Source: a virus. Taken from it: a DNA stretch of 22,088 nt. How positions within the stretch are numbered: the stretch's first letter is position 1; each line of letters starts with the position of its first letter. A program made the position numbers and the translations under genes. The stretch is from positions 1 to 22,088 of the IMG/VR virus record IMGVR_UViG_3300048835_000451; one strand, given 5' to 3'. The notes below the pieces were generated by a model, which ran no database searches, had not been told where the DNA came from, and saw only the letters and a list, made by a program, of their open reading frames with translations. Positions 1 to 7,455 of this stretch are shown here, one piece after another.

Positions 1-332
1 ACGCACTGGCCCAGACCCTGCTCAAGCACGGCACCAACCGCCTCGGCCCGGTCGAGTTCTCGCTGTCGCAGGCGCTGCCGATCGCGCTGCGCATCCTCGG
101 CGACTGGCCGTTCCTGCTCGGGTTCGCGTGCTACGGCGTGAGCCTCGTCGTGTGGATCGCCGCGCTCACCCGCGTGCCGGTCACCCTGGCGTACCCGATG
201 CTGTCGATCGGCTACATCATCAACGCGCTGATCGCGCGCTACTGGCTGGGCGAGACGATGGGTGCCGGCGGCTGGCTGGGCATCGCGCTGATCGTCGTCG
301 GCGTGACGTTGATCGCGCGGCAAGGCGGCTGA
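1..332 (+). CDS. EamA/SMR-like small multidrug/metabolite transporter, 3' part
   Basis: The reading frame is open from base 3 and stops at 330-332, so the 5' end lies outside the window; about 109 residues are visible. They form hydrophobic membrane segments, including a stretch around WPFLLGFACYGVSLVVWIAA and a C-terminal segment ending near LIVVGVTLIARQGG. The spacing of segments and motifs such as PVTLAYPMLSIGYIINAL and ETMGAGGWLGIALIV are typical of the short four-helix drug/metabolite transporter superfamily (SMR, EamA and ArnE-like flippase subunits). These act in the inner membrane on small amphipathic or lipid-linked substrates; the substrate here cannot be told. It is the only clearly chromosomal protein gene in the window and marks the left border of the mobile DNA, which begins just after its stop. 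Confidence 0.8.
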   Translation, partial: ALAQTLLKHGTNRLGPVEFSLSQALPIALRILGDWPFLLGFACYGVSLVVWIAALTRVPVTLAYPMLSIGYIINALIARYWLGETMGAGGWLGIALIVVGVTLIARQGG

Positions 333-557
333 GCGACTGGCGGGAGGGACCGTCGAACTGCCGCGCCAGCAAAGGCTTTCCGGCCTATCGGTGCCTTTCG
401 TACCCGTATGGATACCCGATCCCGCTATGGAGGGTCGCCGGCCGCGCGCAGGTGGAAATGATCCCGCGCCGCCGGCTCTCGGGGTTGTCGCCCACTCGCC
501 GAGTAACAGCAGCCGTTCGGACGGGATCAAGGAACCGTCCACGGTGGCCGGCCGTTT
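333..557. other. Left junction region, no gene seen
   Basis: This 225-base stretch lies between the convergent ends of the transporter gene and terL. I see no credible gene or U-tracted terminator. It should contain the left attachment junction of element A. Two TACCCG hexamers at 401-406 and 413-418 lie 12 bases apart, the same period as the (CG/TA)CCCGG repeats beside the element A integrase at 10,792-10,823, so they may be arm-type integrase sites. GACTGGCGG at 334-342 recurs at 10,955-10,963, but a 9-base match is too short to call an att core. Confidence 0.4.
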
Positions 558-2168
558 TCAGACGAACCCAAGCACCTGGTCGATGCTGTCGATCCGCAAT
601 GCCTGCTCGGCAGCACTGAGCCGGCCGATCGCCATGATCGTGGCGACGATGCCGTCGATCCGACCCGACGACTTGCTCTTGTCCGGCTTCACGTTGCCGG
701 CCGCGTCCTGCGTCGCCGACACGTTCGCCGCCATCCATCGCAGCACCGCGTTCCCGCCGTGCGCGAACTCTTTGGCCAGCAAGCGCCGCTCCAGCTCTTT
801 CATCGGCCCGGACATCGACGCCATCCCCTGCCCGAAGCCGACCATCTCGAAGCCGTCGCCGGTTAACTGCGTGCTGATCTGCGTCGCGTTCCAGCGATCG
901 ACCGCGATTTCGCGGATGCGGTACTGCTCGGCCAGCTCGTTGATGCGCCTGCGGATCACGTCATAGTCGATCACGTCGCCGTCGGTGGCCTCGATCAGGC
1001 CCGCGCGTACCCAGGCGTCATACGGAACCCGATCGCGCTCGGAGCGCCGCTTGATGCCTTCGGCCGGCACCCAGAAGAATGGCCTGACGTACAGCCGGCC
1101 TTCCACCTCGAAGACCAGCGACAGCGCCGCGATGTCGGTCGTGCTCGCCAGGTCCAGTCCGGCGAAGCACTCGCGGCCGTCCAGCTCCGGCAGCTCGCCC
1201 GCGCAGGCGTCCCAGGTGTCCAGGCTGATCCAGCGCGATTCCTGCTCGGTCCACTGGTTCAAGTAGAGCCGCCGGAAGGTGTTCTCGAAGCTCGGCAGGT
1301 GCTGCGCCTTCACGCACTCGTCAGCGAGGAATTCTTCCTTCACGCTCACGCCCAGGCCCGGATGCGCCTTCCTCCAGGTGGCCGGCTCTTTCCAGTCGTC
1401 GTCTTCGCCCGCCTCGAAGATCACCGGCAGGAAGTGCGGGTCGTCGATCAAGCCGTCGCGCACCTTGCAAGCGTGGTCGTACAGCTCGAAGCACAGCGAA
1501 TGCCGGTCGTACCCGGCCGTCGTGATCGCCACCGTGAGCGGTTGCCGGCGAGCGCCGACACTGGTCGTCAGCACGTCCCACAGCTCGCGGTTCGGCTGCG
1601 CATGAACCTCATCGAAGATGATCCCGTGCGCCGACAGTCCGTGCTTCGTGTACGCGTCCGACGACAGCACCTTGTAGCTGCTCGCCGTCTGGTTGACGAC
1701 GATCGCACGCTTGAACGCCTCGGCGCGCTTGGCCAGCATCGGCGACGCCGCGACCATCTGCTTGGCCATCTCGAAGACGATGCCGGCCTGCTCGCGGTCC
1801 GCAGCGGCCGAGTAGATTTCCGCTCCCGGCTCGCCATCGGCAAAGAGCAGGTACAGGCCGATCCCGGCCGCAAGCGTGCTCTTGCCGGCCTTCCTCGGGA
1901 TCATGATGAACGCGGTTCGGTAGCGCCTGGTTCCGTCCGGCCGCTTCCATCCGAACAGCGGTCGGATGATCCGGTCGGCCTGCCAGTCCGAGAGCGCCAG
2001 CGGCTGCCCGGCCCACTCGCCTTTGGTATGCGTCAGGCAGTCGGCGAAGAATCCGACAGCGCGCTCCGCTGCGGCCTCGTCATACCAGTAGCCCTCAGGC
2101 GCGCCAGAATCGCCGCTGTGGCGTTTCTTCGCCTTAGGCGACGCCGAAGTAGCGGTCTTCTTTCGCAT
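558..2168 (-). CDS. terL: Phage terminase large subunit (TerL), HK97/P27-partner type
   Basis: The 536-residue product is the ATP-driven DNA packaging motor with headful or cos-cleaving nuclease. The N-terminal ATPase shows a Walker A-like PRKAGKST at residues 91-98 and Walker B FDEVH with D186-E187. The C-terminal RNase H-like nuclease begins with GLDLASTTD near residue 337, giving D339 and D345 as metal-ligand candidates. Length is normal for the family, so the gene looks intact. It is the last gene of the leftward head operon of element A and overlaps terS by 35 bases, suggesting translational coupling. The ATG at 2168 is kept because it gives a basic N-terminal tail before the conserved GYWYDEAAAERAVGFF region. 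No clear terminator follows it. Confidence 0.95.
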   Translation of the reverse strand: MRKKTATSASPKAKKRHSGDSGAPEGYWYDEAAAERAVGFFADCLTHTKGEWAGQPLALSDWQADRIIRPLFGWKRPDGTRRYRTAFIMIPRKAGKSTLAAGIGLYLLFADGEPGAEIYSAAADREQAGIVFEMAKQMVAASPMLAKRAEAFKRAIVVNQTASSYKVLSSDAYTKHGLSAHGIIFDEVHAQPNRELWDVLTTSVGARRQPLTVAITTAGYDRHSLCFELYDHACKVRDGLIDDPHFLPVIFEAGEDDDWKEPATWRKAHPGLGVSVKEEFLADECVKAQHLPSFENTFRRLYLNQWTEQESRWISLDTWDACAGELPELDGRECFAGLDLASTTDIAALSLVFEVEGRLYVRPFFWVPAEGIKRRSERDRVPYDAWVRAGLIEATDGDVIDYDVIRRRINELAEQYRIREIAVDRWNATQISTQLTGDGFEMVGFGQGMASMSGPMKELERRLLAKEFAHGGNAVLRWMAANVSATQDAAGNVKPDKSKSSGRIDGIVATIMAIGRLSAAEQALRIDSIDQVLGFV

Positions 2169-2535
2169 CGCCTTGTGGCTTGTCTGCGATGATCCGCGAG
2201 CGCGTCGCTGGCGTCATGCCCATCTCGCCGAGCATTTGCCGAAGTTGGCCGAGCAGGCCCACGTTGATCTTGCCGGCGCGCACAGCGGCCAGGTGCGCGA
2301 CGTAGCCTTCGCAGAACAGCGTGAGGATGTCGCGGTCGGACTGTTTCAGCACGCCAGTCTTTGCGAGCATCGGAACCAGTCGGTTCCAGTGCGTCACCGC
2401 TTCGGCCGACAGCTCGGCCGGCGGCGTCAGATCAAGCGCGCCAGGGTCCGGCTCGCGGTCGTTCAAGGCTCGCTTGCCGGGATTGCCGGCCAGCAGCTTG
2501 AGCGCGGTCGGCTTGCTCGGACGGCCGGTCATCAT
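2134..2535 (-). CDS. terS: Phage terminase small subunit, P27 family (TerS)
   Basis: The 133-residue product should recognise the packaging site and load TerL. The N-terminus contains GRPSKPTALKLLAGNPGKRA followed by DREPDPG, the signature opening of P27-type small terminases (Terminase_4). The rest is mostly helical, with a central AVTHWNRLVPMLAKTGVLK segment also typical of the family. The start lies in an ATGATGA cluster overlapping the HNH stop codon, so either of two tandem ATGs (2535 or 2532) may be used. P27 TerS with an upstream HNH gene is usual for cos-type HK97-like packaging systems. Identity is firm; which ATG is used is not. Confidence 0.9.
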   Translation of the reverse strand: MMTGRPSKPTALKLLAGNPGKRALNDREPDPGALDLTPPAELSAEAVTHWNRLVPMLAKTGVLKQSDRDILTLFCEGYVAHLAAVRAGKINVGLLGQLRQMLGEMGMTPATRSRIIADKPQGDAKEDRYFGVA

Positions 2536-2978
2536 GTTACTGACCCGCCGGTAAGTTTCGCGGTCGCGTCCGCGAGGCTGCGCGCCCGGTTCGCGCCGCT
2601 CGGTTGCTGGCGATTTTCGTTCCACGAGTGCGCCGGATCGAGCGGCGTCCCGTTCACGTCGCAGCCGTACACAGGCGCGCTGCCGTTGCGCACTCGCATG
2701 GTCTTCGTCGAATGGCAGGAATGGCACAGGCTGACCAGATTGCTGCGCTCGTTGTTACTCGGGTCTTCGTCGGCGTGGTCAACCTCGGTGGCCATCGTCA
2801 CCCGGCCATGCTCGAAGCAGTGCGCACACAGCGGTCGTTCGGCGAGCACCATCGCGCGCAGCTTCCTCCACTTCGCGCCGTTCAGACTGAGCGTGCGCGC
2901 TCCCTGCCGCTCCTTGAGTGTGGCGTGACGCTTCGGCAAGTGAAGCGTCGGCCTGTGGGTCTTGATCGCGTTCGGCAT
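2532..2978 (-). CDS. HNH endonuclease of the packaging module
   Basis: This 148-residue protein carries a classic zinc-supported HNH core: C51 and C54, then EVDH with D67-H68, N80 in RSNL, and C85, C88 and H89 in LCHSCHS. HNH proteins next to terS and terL in HK97-like phages take part with TerL in specific cos cleavage, which is the likely role here. The gene starts in a TGATG overlap with the portal stop and ends overlapping terS, so the portal-HNH-terS-terL block is tightly coupled. HNH genes can also be homing endonucleases, but the position inside a coupled packaging operon argues for the packaging role. Confidence 0.92.
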   Translation of the reverse strand: MPNAIKTHRPTLHLPKRHATLKERQGARTLSLNGAKWRKLRAMVLAERPLCAHCFEHGRVTMATEVDHADEDPSNNERSNLVSLCHSCHSTKTMRVRNGSAPVYGCDVNGTPLDPAHSWNENRQQPSGANRARSLADATAKLTGGSVT

Positions 2979-4132
2979 CAGGCGGCCTGCCGAGCAGGAA
3001 GGTTTTCGAGCCTGCGCACTTCATCGACCCCGAGCCACCCATCTGCAATGCCTCGCTCGTAGAACTGCGCGCGGTTCAGACTGTCGCCGCGCAGCAGTCC
3101 TTCTACCGAGTGCTCCGCGTAGTAGGTGCGCCGGCCGGCGTCGGTCAGCAGTTGACGGCTGATCGCCTGTTCCCACATGGCCAGGTGCCGGCGCAGGGTC
3201 AGCGTCACGAACTGGCGCGCCATCTCGACGCTGTTCGAGTAGTTGCCGTGGCGCAGGTCGCCGATCACGGTCGGCGGAACCCGGAACAGCCGCGCGACTT
3301 CCTCGACTGAGAATTGTCGCGCTGCGATCCATTCGGCGTCTTCGAGCGTCATGCTCACCGGCTTGAACTCGACGCCTGCGCCGAGCACGGCCGTCTTCCC
3401 GGCGTTCGACGGGTCGGCGTAGCGCTGCGCCCATGTTTCCCGCAGTCGCTGTAGCTGCTCGTCGCTCAGGTTGCCGGCCGTCTGCAATACCCCGGTTAGC
3501 TTCGTCCCGTTGCGGAACGTGCTGACGCCGTGGTCGCGCTCGGACAGCGCCAGCTCCAGCACTTCGCGCGCGGCCTGAATCGGCGAGATACCGACCTTGC
3601 CGTCTTCCGATCGGTGCCGGAGGTGAAAGACTTCTTCTTGCACGAGTCGGCGCACGCGGCCCTTGCCGTCGATCACGTCATAGCCGAGCCGACCAGTGTC
3701 GTGTTCGAGCACGGTCACGCGGTCGTTGTGGAGCGGGACCAGCTCGCGGACTTGGCCATCCCATCCGAAGCGAATCTCGGCGAAGGCGTTCCCGCGCAGC
3801 AGCACCGCCGCCTGCATCTGCTCGCGGAACTCCAGCGCCGATTGCTGCGCGTTCGGCGCGTCATGCAAGACGCGGTACAGCGGATGGTCGGTGGCCCGCT
3901 CGCGGTCGTCATACGGTGCGCGCCGGTAGAGCACCAGCGGCAAGGATGCGATCGTCTCGCTGATCGCCGCCACGCACGCGTATACGGCGGACACTGACTC
4001 GGCGCGCTTCGGCGTGACTGCGCCGCCGCTGCGGGTCGCCAGGAAGTCGCTCCAGTAGCGGTCGAACCCGCCTTCCTTGAGCGAGCGCCGCTCGAAGCCG
4101 AATCGGGACAGCACGCGTTGGACGATGCTCAT
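2978..4132 (-). CDS. HK97-family phage portal protein
   Basis: The 384-residue product would form the dodecameric ring at one capsid vertex through which DNA enters and tails attach. The N-terminus MSIVQRVLSRFGFERRS leads into AVYACVAAISETIASLPLVLYRR, typical of HK97 portals. Later conserved parts include HPLYRVLHDAPN, VLLRGNAFAEI, FHLRHRSEDG-GISPI, and the region around ARLFRVPPTVIGDL and NSVEMARQFV. The ATG at 4132 overlaps the protease stop as ATGA. The frame stays open further upstream, but that extension is the protease gene read in another frame and is not portal-like. Length is near the family norm. Confidence 0.94.
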   Translation of the reverse strand: MSIVQRVLSRFGFERRSLKEGGFDRYWSDFLATRSGGAVTPKRAESVSAVYACVAAISETIASLPLVLYRRAPYDDRERATDHPLYRVLHDAPNAQQSALEFREQMQAAVLLRGNAFAEIRFGWDGQVRELVPLHNDRVTVLEHDTGRLGYDVIDGKGRVRRLVQEEVFHLRHRSEDGKVGISPIQAAREVLELALSERDHGVSTFRNGTKLTGVLQTAGNLSDEQLQRLRETWAQRYADPSNAGKTAVLGAGVEFKPVSMTLEDAEWIAARQFSVEEVARLFRVPPTVIGDLRHGNYSNSVEMARQFVTLTLRRHLAMWEQAISRQLLTDAGRRTYYAEHSVEGLLRGDSLNRAQFYERGIADGWLGVDEVRRLENLPARQAA

Positions 4133-4680
4133 AGGACGGTGGAGAGATAGAGCCGCGCGAGGATCAGGCTCGGCGCGGCCTGCGCGTACCAGTGTTCGAG
4201 CGAGCGCTTGGCGACCGACGTATCCGGGTAGGCCGGATTCGCCGTGATCGTGATTTCGGAGAGCGTCACGTCGAGCAGCTCGCGGATCAGGTGGTCGCCG
4301 CGCTTCTCCCAGCGCTGGCCCTCGGCCGTCACGCTGAAGGCGAACGAACAGCCGGCCACGTCGCCGCGTTCGACAAGCGCCGCCAGGTCGCGCGCGTAGG
4401 TGGTCGCGGGAAGATCCACCTCGAAGGCGAGTCCGCGAGTGTCTTCCCGAAGGCGCAGCGTGCCCGCGCCGACCCGCCCGAGCACTTGCCCGCTGTCGTG
4501 ATCGTAGAGCGCACGCACCTGGTCGGCGTCCGCCAGCGAGCGCCGAAACGCTCCCGGCCGGATCACCTCCACGAACCCGCCCAGGTCGTGCGAAGGCGAG
4601 TCGAAGACGGCGGCGTAGCCGGCCAGCTTGTTGCTGCCGGCCGCGCGCAGCTCGCCGAAGGTGCGCCGCTCGATCGTCAT
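4129..4680 (-). CDS. HK97-family prohead (head maturation) protease
   Basis: The 183-residue protein is a serine peptidase of the HK97 prohead protease family (S78/U35-like), which cleaves the capsid delta domain during maturation. Visible signatures are the opening RRTFGELRA with GYAAVFDSPS, FVEVIRPGAF, H61 in the YDHDSGQVLG motif, S112 in the GCSFAF motif, and LSEITITANPAYPDT near the end. It follows the major capsid gene with a one-base TGATG overlap and precedes the portal gene with an ATGA overlap. In ordinary HK97-like phages the order is portal, protease, capsid; here it is reversed. Confidence 0.93.
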   Translation of the reverse strand: MTIERRTFGELRAAGSNKLAGYAAVFDSPSHDLGGFVEVIRPGAFRRSLADADQVRALYDHDSGQVLGRVGAGTLRLREDTRGLAFEVDLPATTYARDLAALVERGDVAGCSFAFSVTAEGQRWEKRGDHLIRELLDVTLSEITITANPAYPDTSVAKRSLEHWYAQAAPSLILARLYLSTVL

Positions 4681-5912
4681 CAGATCGTGATGTCGTCGGC
4701 GACCACGAAAGCGTCAGCGTGCCGGACCGCGACATCGACCGTGCTCATCGCTCGCACCTGGACGTTGCCCTTGCTGAAGGCCGTCGTCTCGTAAGGGTTG
4801 GCGAGGATGTCGATTTCCGACCAGATGCCGAGCAGCACTTGCGACCAGTCGCCAGCGATCAGCCGGCCGGTGTTCGGCGAGCCGGACTTCTCGGGAACCT
4901 GATTGCTGAAGTAGGTCGGCAGGTCGCCGATGCGGCCGTTCTCGTAGATGTACCCGGCGATGCCGGTGGCCTTGAGCGTGCCGGCGACCTTCGCCTTGAC
5001 CTTCATGCTGGCGACGATGTTCGCGGCCGGCGCGTTCACGATGTCCAGCTTCTGGAGCAGCGCCAGGACGTTGGCCCAGCTCAGGGTAGCGAGGCTCGAA
5101 GTCTGCGGCGTCGAACTGAGCACGCCGTCGGGTTCGTTCGAGCCGCCGCCGAGGATCGTTGCCGAGTCGATCGCCTGCGCCAGAATCGCGGCCAGGTCGT
5201 CACGGACCAGTTGTTCGATGTCCGGCGACGATTGCTGGATCAGTTGCCGCGACAGCTCGGTCAGCCCGCCCGCGTGCTTCGGTGCGAGCGTCACGGAATC
5301 GAACGCCATGTCCGAAGGCGTCAGCGCCGCATTCTCGGCGACCCATCCGGCCGTCAGCGACGTTTGGTGCTTCGGAATGCTCAGGTTCCCGCTCAGGCCC
5401 GAGAGCACCCGGACGCCCAGCCGGCGCGTGAGCAGCGCATTGCGCAGCGGCCCGATGTACTGGTCCGGCCGGTGATCGGTCGGGACGACTTCCGGTGCGC
5501 CGCTCGTCGTGCTGACCCGCTGCTCGATCGCAGCCATCGGCACGAAGACGCCTTGAGCCTTGCGGCCGGTGCGGCGTTCCGTCTCGGCGTGGTACTCGCG
5601 CGCCGCGCCGTCGAGCGATCGGCCTTCCATCTGCGCGCGGATCACGTCCACGACGCTGACCCGGCTTTGCAGGTCGGCAAGCGAGCGGTCGCCGCCGCCG
5701 GCCGGCGTGCCCATCATGCGCCGCTCGGCTTCCACGAGGAACGAGGCTCGCGCTTCGTCGGCCTCGGCCTTCTCGATCGACGCCTTGAGCGCGTCGAACT
5801 TCGTCTGTTCGTCCGCCGTCAGCGAGCGCTTCTCGCCTTCGGCTTTGTCGAGGATGTTGCGCATCTCGGCGACGTGGCCGGCGCGCTGCTCGCGGATAGC
5901 TTGAAGATTCAT
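4680..5912 (-). CDS. HK97-family phage major capsid protein
   Basis: The 410-residue product starts with about 90 charged helical residues (MNLQAIREQRAGHVAEMRNI and on), the delta/scaffold domain removed by the prohead protease. An HK97-fold shell domain follows, with RRLGVRVLSGLSGNLSIPK, GWVAENAALTPSD, FDSVTLAPKHAGGLTELSRQL, the GGGSNEPDGVLS loop and a C-terminal RAMSTVDVAVRHADAFVVA strand. Length and layout fit HK97 gp5 relatives, so a functional shell protein is expected. A purine-rich GGGGA about 8 bases before the ATG is a good ribosome-binding site. It is the first gene of the head block, separated from the upstream TOPRIM gene by about 110 bases. Confidence 0.95.
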   Translation of the reverse strand: MNLQAIREQRAGHVAEMRNILDKAEGEKRSLTADEQTKFDALKASIEKAEADEARASFLVEAERRMMGTPAGGGDRSLADLQSRVSVVDVIRAQMEGRSLDGAAREYHAETERRTGRKAQGVFVPMAAIEQRVSTTSGAPEVVPTDHRPDQYIGPLRNALLTRRLGVRVLSGLSGNLSIPKHQTSLTAGWVAENAALTPSDMAFDSVTLAPKHAGGLTELSRQLIQQSSPDIEQLVRDDLAAILAQAIDSATILGGGSNEPDGVLSSTPQTSSLATLSWANVLALLQKLDIVNAPAANIVASMKVKAKVAGTLKATGIAGYIYENGRIGDLPTYFSNQVPEKSGSPNTGRLIAGDWSQVLLGIWSEIDILANPYETTAFSKGNVQVRAMSTVDVAVRHADAFVVADDITI

Positions 5913-5974
5913 CGTGTCGTTCCCCAGGGATAACGATTCCCGGATAGCACAGGGAAACGCCCGATGGAACGGGT

Positions 5975-5994
5975 CGATGATCGAAAAATCGTCG
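5975..5994. other. Small inverted repeat upstream of the capsid gene
   Basis: A 7-base stem with one G-T mismatch (CGATGAT / ATCGTCG) and a 6-base A-rich loop lies in the 108-base gap between the TOPRIM gene and the capsid gene. It could be an operator or processing site at the head of the late block. The stem is short and there is no U-tract, so it is only a candidate. Confidence 0.25.
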
Positions 5995-6020
5995 GCGAAC
6001 TGGCGCGGACGAACAGTGCG

Positions 6021-6899
6021 TCACGCACCCAACATCCGAGCCATGCGCTCGATATGCTCGCGCTCGGACTGCTCTGCGACCTTCGCCGCCGCAAGTGCGC
6101 CTTCAGGAAGCAGGTTCTCGATCCGCTCGCGCAACATTCGGCGCAGGATCTTCGCCGGCATCGCCTCGGCCTCGACCGTCTCGGCGACGTGAAGTGATCG
6201 CCGGTCCGAGTCCTTCCGTGGCTTCGTCGGCAGATCGTAGAACTCGATCTGCTCCGCGTTGATCCCGATCCGATTGAAGATCAGGTTAATGCTCGGCTTC
6301 AGGTGCCGGCGCAGCTCGCGTTCAAGCGCCTGGTCGATCAGCACGCCCGCCGGATCGTAGTCGCCGACGTACAGCACGCACAATGGCCGGTCGTCGTCGC
6401 GCTCGTTGTGTTCCTCGGCCGCCGAGTGAACGAAGCTCAGGCTGCTGAACCCGCCGCAGGGGAACAGCGACACGGCCAGCTCGTCGCAATCGTCGATCAG
6501 CACGGACGCGATCGAGCGCGACTCGACCCACACTTCGCAGCGCAGCAGCGCATCGCGCCACAGGTCGGCGCGGTACAGCCCGCGCATCCGGCGCAAGAAA
6601 TCGCCCGCGCCGTCGAAGGTGTTGACGTAGTACCCGCGCCTGCTCATGTCTGCGATCCAGCCGTAAGGGATCGCACCCGATCGGCGCAGCTTCACGCAAC
6701 GATCCTGAACGTGCCGGTAGCCGCGATCCGACTTCTCGACGGGTTCCTGCAGGCGCGGGTCGGTCATCCGGTAGAAGACGTGGCGGACTGACTGCGGATG
6801 ATCTTCGCGCAGCACGCCGATGATCTGCGCGTCGAGCAGCTCGACCCGATCGCGCGTGCGGCGTTCGCGCTGCTTTATCGTGCTGGCACGATATGTCAT
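6021..6899 (-). CDS. TOPRIM / Topo VIA (Spo11)-like protein of unknown role
   Basis: The 292-residue protein is not recognised by name. Its layout recalls topoisomerase VI subunit A and Spo11: an N-terminal winged-helix-like part with VRHVFYR, where Y43 sits like the catalytic tyrosine of 5Y-CAP domains. A TOPRIM-like part follows, with E126 in VESRSIASVL and the acidic pair D180/D182 in YVGDYDPAG. The C-terminus is charged and helical. Such proteins could nick, rearrange or resolve element DNA during replication or packaging; no partner Topo VIB gene is visible. Its ATG overlaps the stop of the preceding small gene (ATGA), so it belongs to the same operon. The fold is inferred from motifs only, and catalytic activity is unproven. 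Confidence 0.6.
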   Translation of the reverse strand: MTYRASTIKQRERRTRDRVELLDAQIIGVLREDHPQSVRHVFYRMTDPRLQEPVEKSDRGYRHVQDRCVKLRRSGAIPYGWIADMSRRGYYVNTFDGAGDFLRRMRGLYRADLWRDALLRCEVWVESRSIASVLIDDCDELAVSLFPCGGFSSLSFVHSAAEEHNERDDDRPLCVLYVGDYDPAGVLIDQALERELRRHLKPSINLIFNRIGINAEQIEFYDLPTKPRKDSDRRSLHVAETVEAEAMPAKILRRMLRERIENLLPEGALAAAKVAEQSEREHIERMARMLGA

Positions 6900-7159
6900 G
6901 ACGCCCGATCCTCGAAGACCACTTCCGCCGCAGTGTGGAACTCGCCGGCCCGATCGACCAACAGGATGCTGATCTGCGCATCCCTGCCAGGCCCGCCCGC
7001 GATGAACCGCAGCCCCGGCCGGCACCCCTGCTCGTCGAACACGATGCGCAGGTTCTCGCGCTGCTCGGTGCTCAGTTGCGCAGCCCAGGCAGCCCAGACG
7101 CGACCGATCGCGTCGGCGGCGTCGCAAAGTGCTTGTTGAACGTCGTGCGTGTCGCTCAT
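6896..7159 (-). CDS. Small protein of unknown function (87 aa)
   Basis: The product (MSDTHDVQQALCDAADAIG and on) is acidic and appears to have an N-terminal helix followed by strands (PGLRFIAGGPGRDAQISILLVDR). I do not recognise the family. A GGAGA sequence 5 bases before the ATG at 7159 gives a strong ribosome-binding site. It is the first gene after the repeat-bearing gap at 7160-7372 and is coupled by ATGA overlap to the TOPRIM-like gene, so the two probably act together. Confidence 0.65.
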   Translation of the reverse strand: MSDTHDVQQALCDAADAIGRVWAAWAAQLSTEQRENLRIVFDEQGCRPGLRFIAGGPGRDAQISILLVDRAGEFHTAAEVVFEDRAS

Positions 7160-7372
7160 GTCGTTCTCCGATGCGCCCGCCGGGTCTTCCCTGCTGGCGA
7201 GCGGTTGAAAAAAAAAGCGCAGAGATGGCTACTTCTAGAACATCCCCGCAGTACGGACCGATGAAAAAATAGGCAGCGCACTTCTCGCAAATCGTCGGAA
7301 ACCCGCGCCAGCATTGGCCTTGCGGCCGATTCGGCGTCGATTTCTGTCCCCCGTGCTGCGGACCGATAGAAC
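7160..7372. other. Non-coding gap with A-rich tract and repeats
   Basis: This 213-base stretch between two leftward genes holds no credible gene. It contains the A10 run at 7207-7216, the AT-richer segment around 7217-7240, and the outer two copies of the repeat family described at 7244-7455. A promoter for the downstream 6.0-7.2 kb genes may also lie here, though I cannot point to clear -35 and -10 boxes. Confidence 0.4.
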
Positions 7373-7455
7373 TCATTTTTGCGCGCCTATCTCCCCGTGC
7401 TGCGGGGGACAAACCGGCCTTTTTGGGGGTCTATCTCCCCGTGCTGCGGGGGACA
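7244..7455. repeat. Iteron-like repeats, candidate replication origin of element A
   Basis: Two identical 25-base copies lie at 7387-7411 and 7431-7455, 44 bases apart. Each contains a palindromic TCCCCG-TGCTG-CGGGGA core. A third copy at about 7343-7369 keeps the core CCCCGTGCTGCGG but has the flanking arms swapped. A fourth, more diverged copy (CCCCGCAGTACGGACCGAT) lies at 7244-7262 and shares CGGACCGAT with the third. The copies span the 3' end of the replication-like gene and the gap beside it. That gap also holds an unusually A-rich run at 7207-7216. An initiator gene with repeats at its end and an A-rich patch is the layout of an iteron origin; origin function is inference. Confidence 0.55.

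Noticed and set aside
334-342. GACTGGCGG shared with 10,955-10,963 as att core
   Set aside because: A 9-base match between two regions of this size is expected by chance in GC-rich DNA, and it does not extend.
2978-4735. Portal gene extended upstream to 585 codons
   Set aside because: The extra N-terminal part overlaps the prohead protease in another frame and is Arg-rich without portal similarity; the ATG at 4132 with ATGA overlap fits the family start.
4719-5933. Long open frame (404 codons) on the plus strand
   Set aside because: Antisense shadow of the major capsid gene; composition rich in Arg, His and Asp without domain pattern.
7343-7455. CRISPR array
   Set aside because: Only two exact repeats with palindromic cores, a short 19-base spacer, and they lie in a coding 3' end; no cas genes are present.
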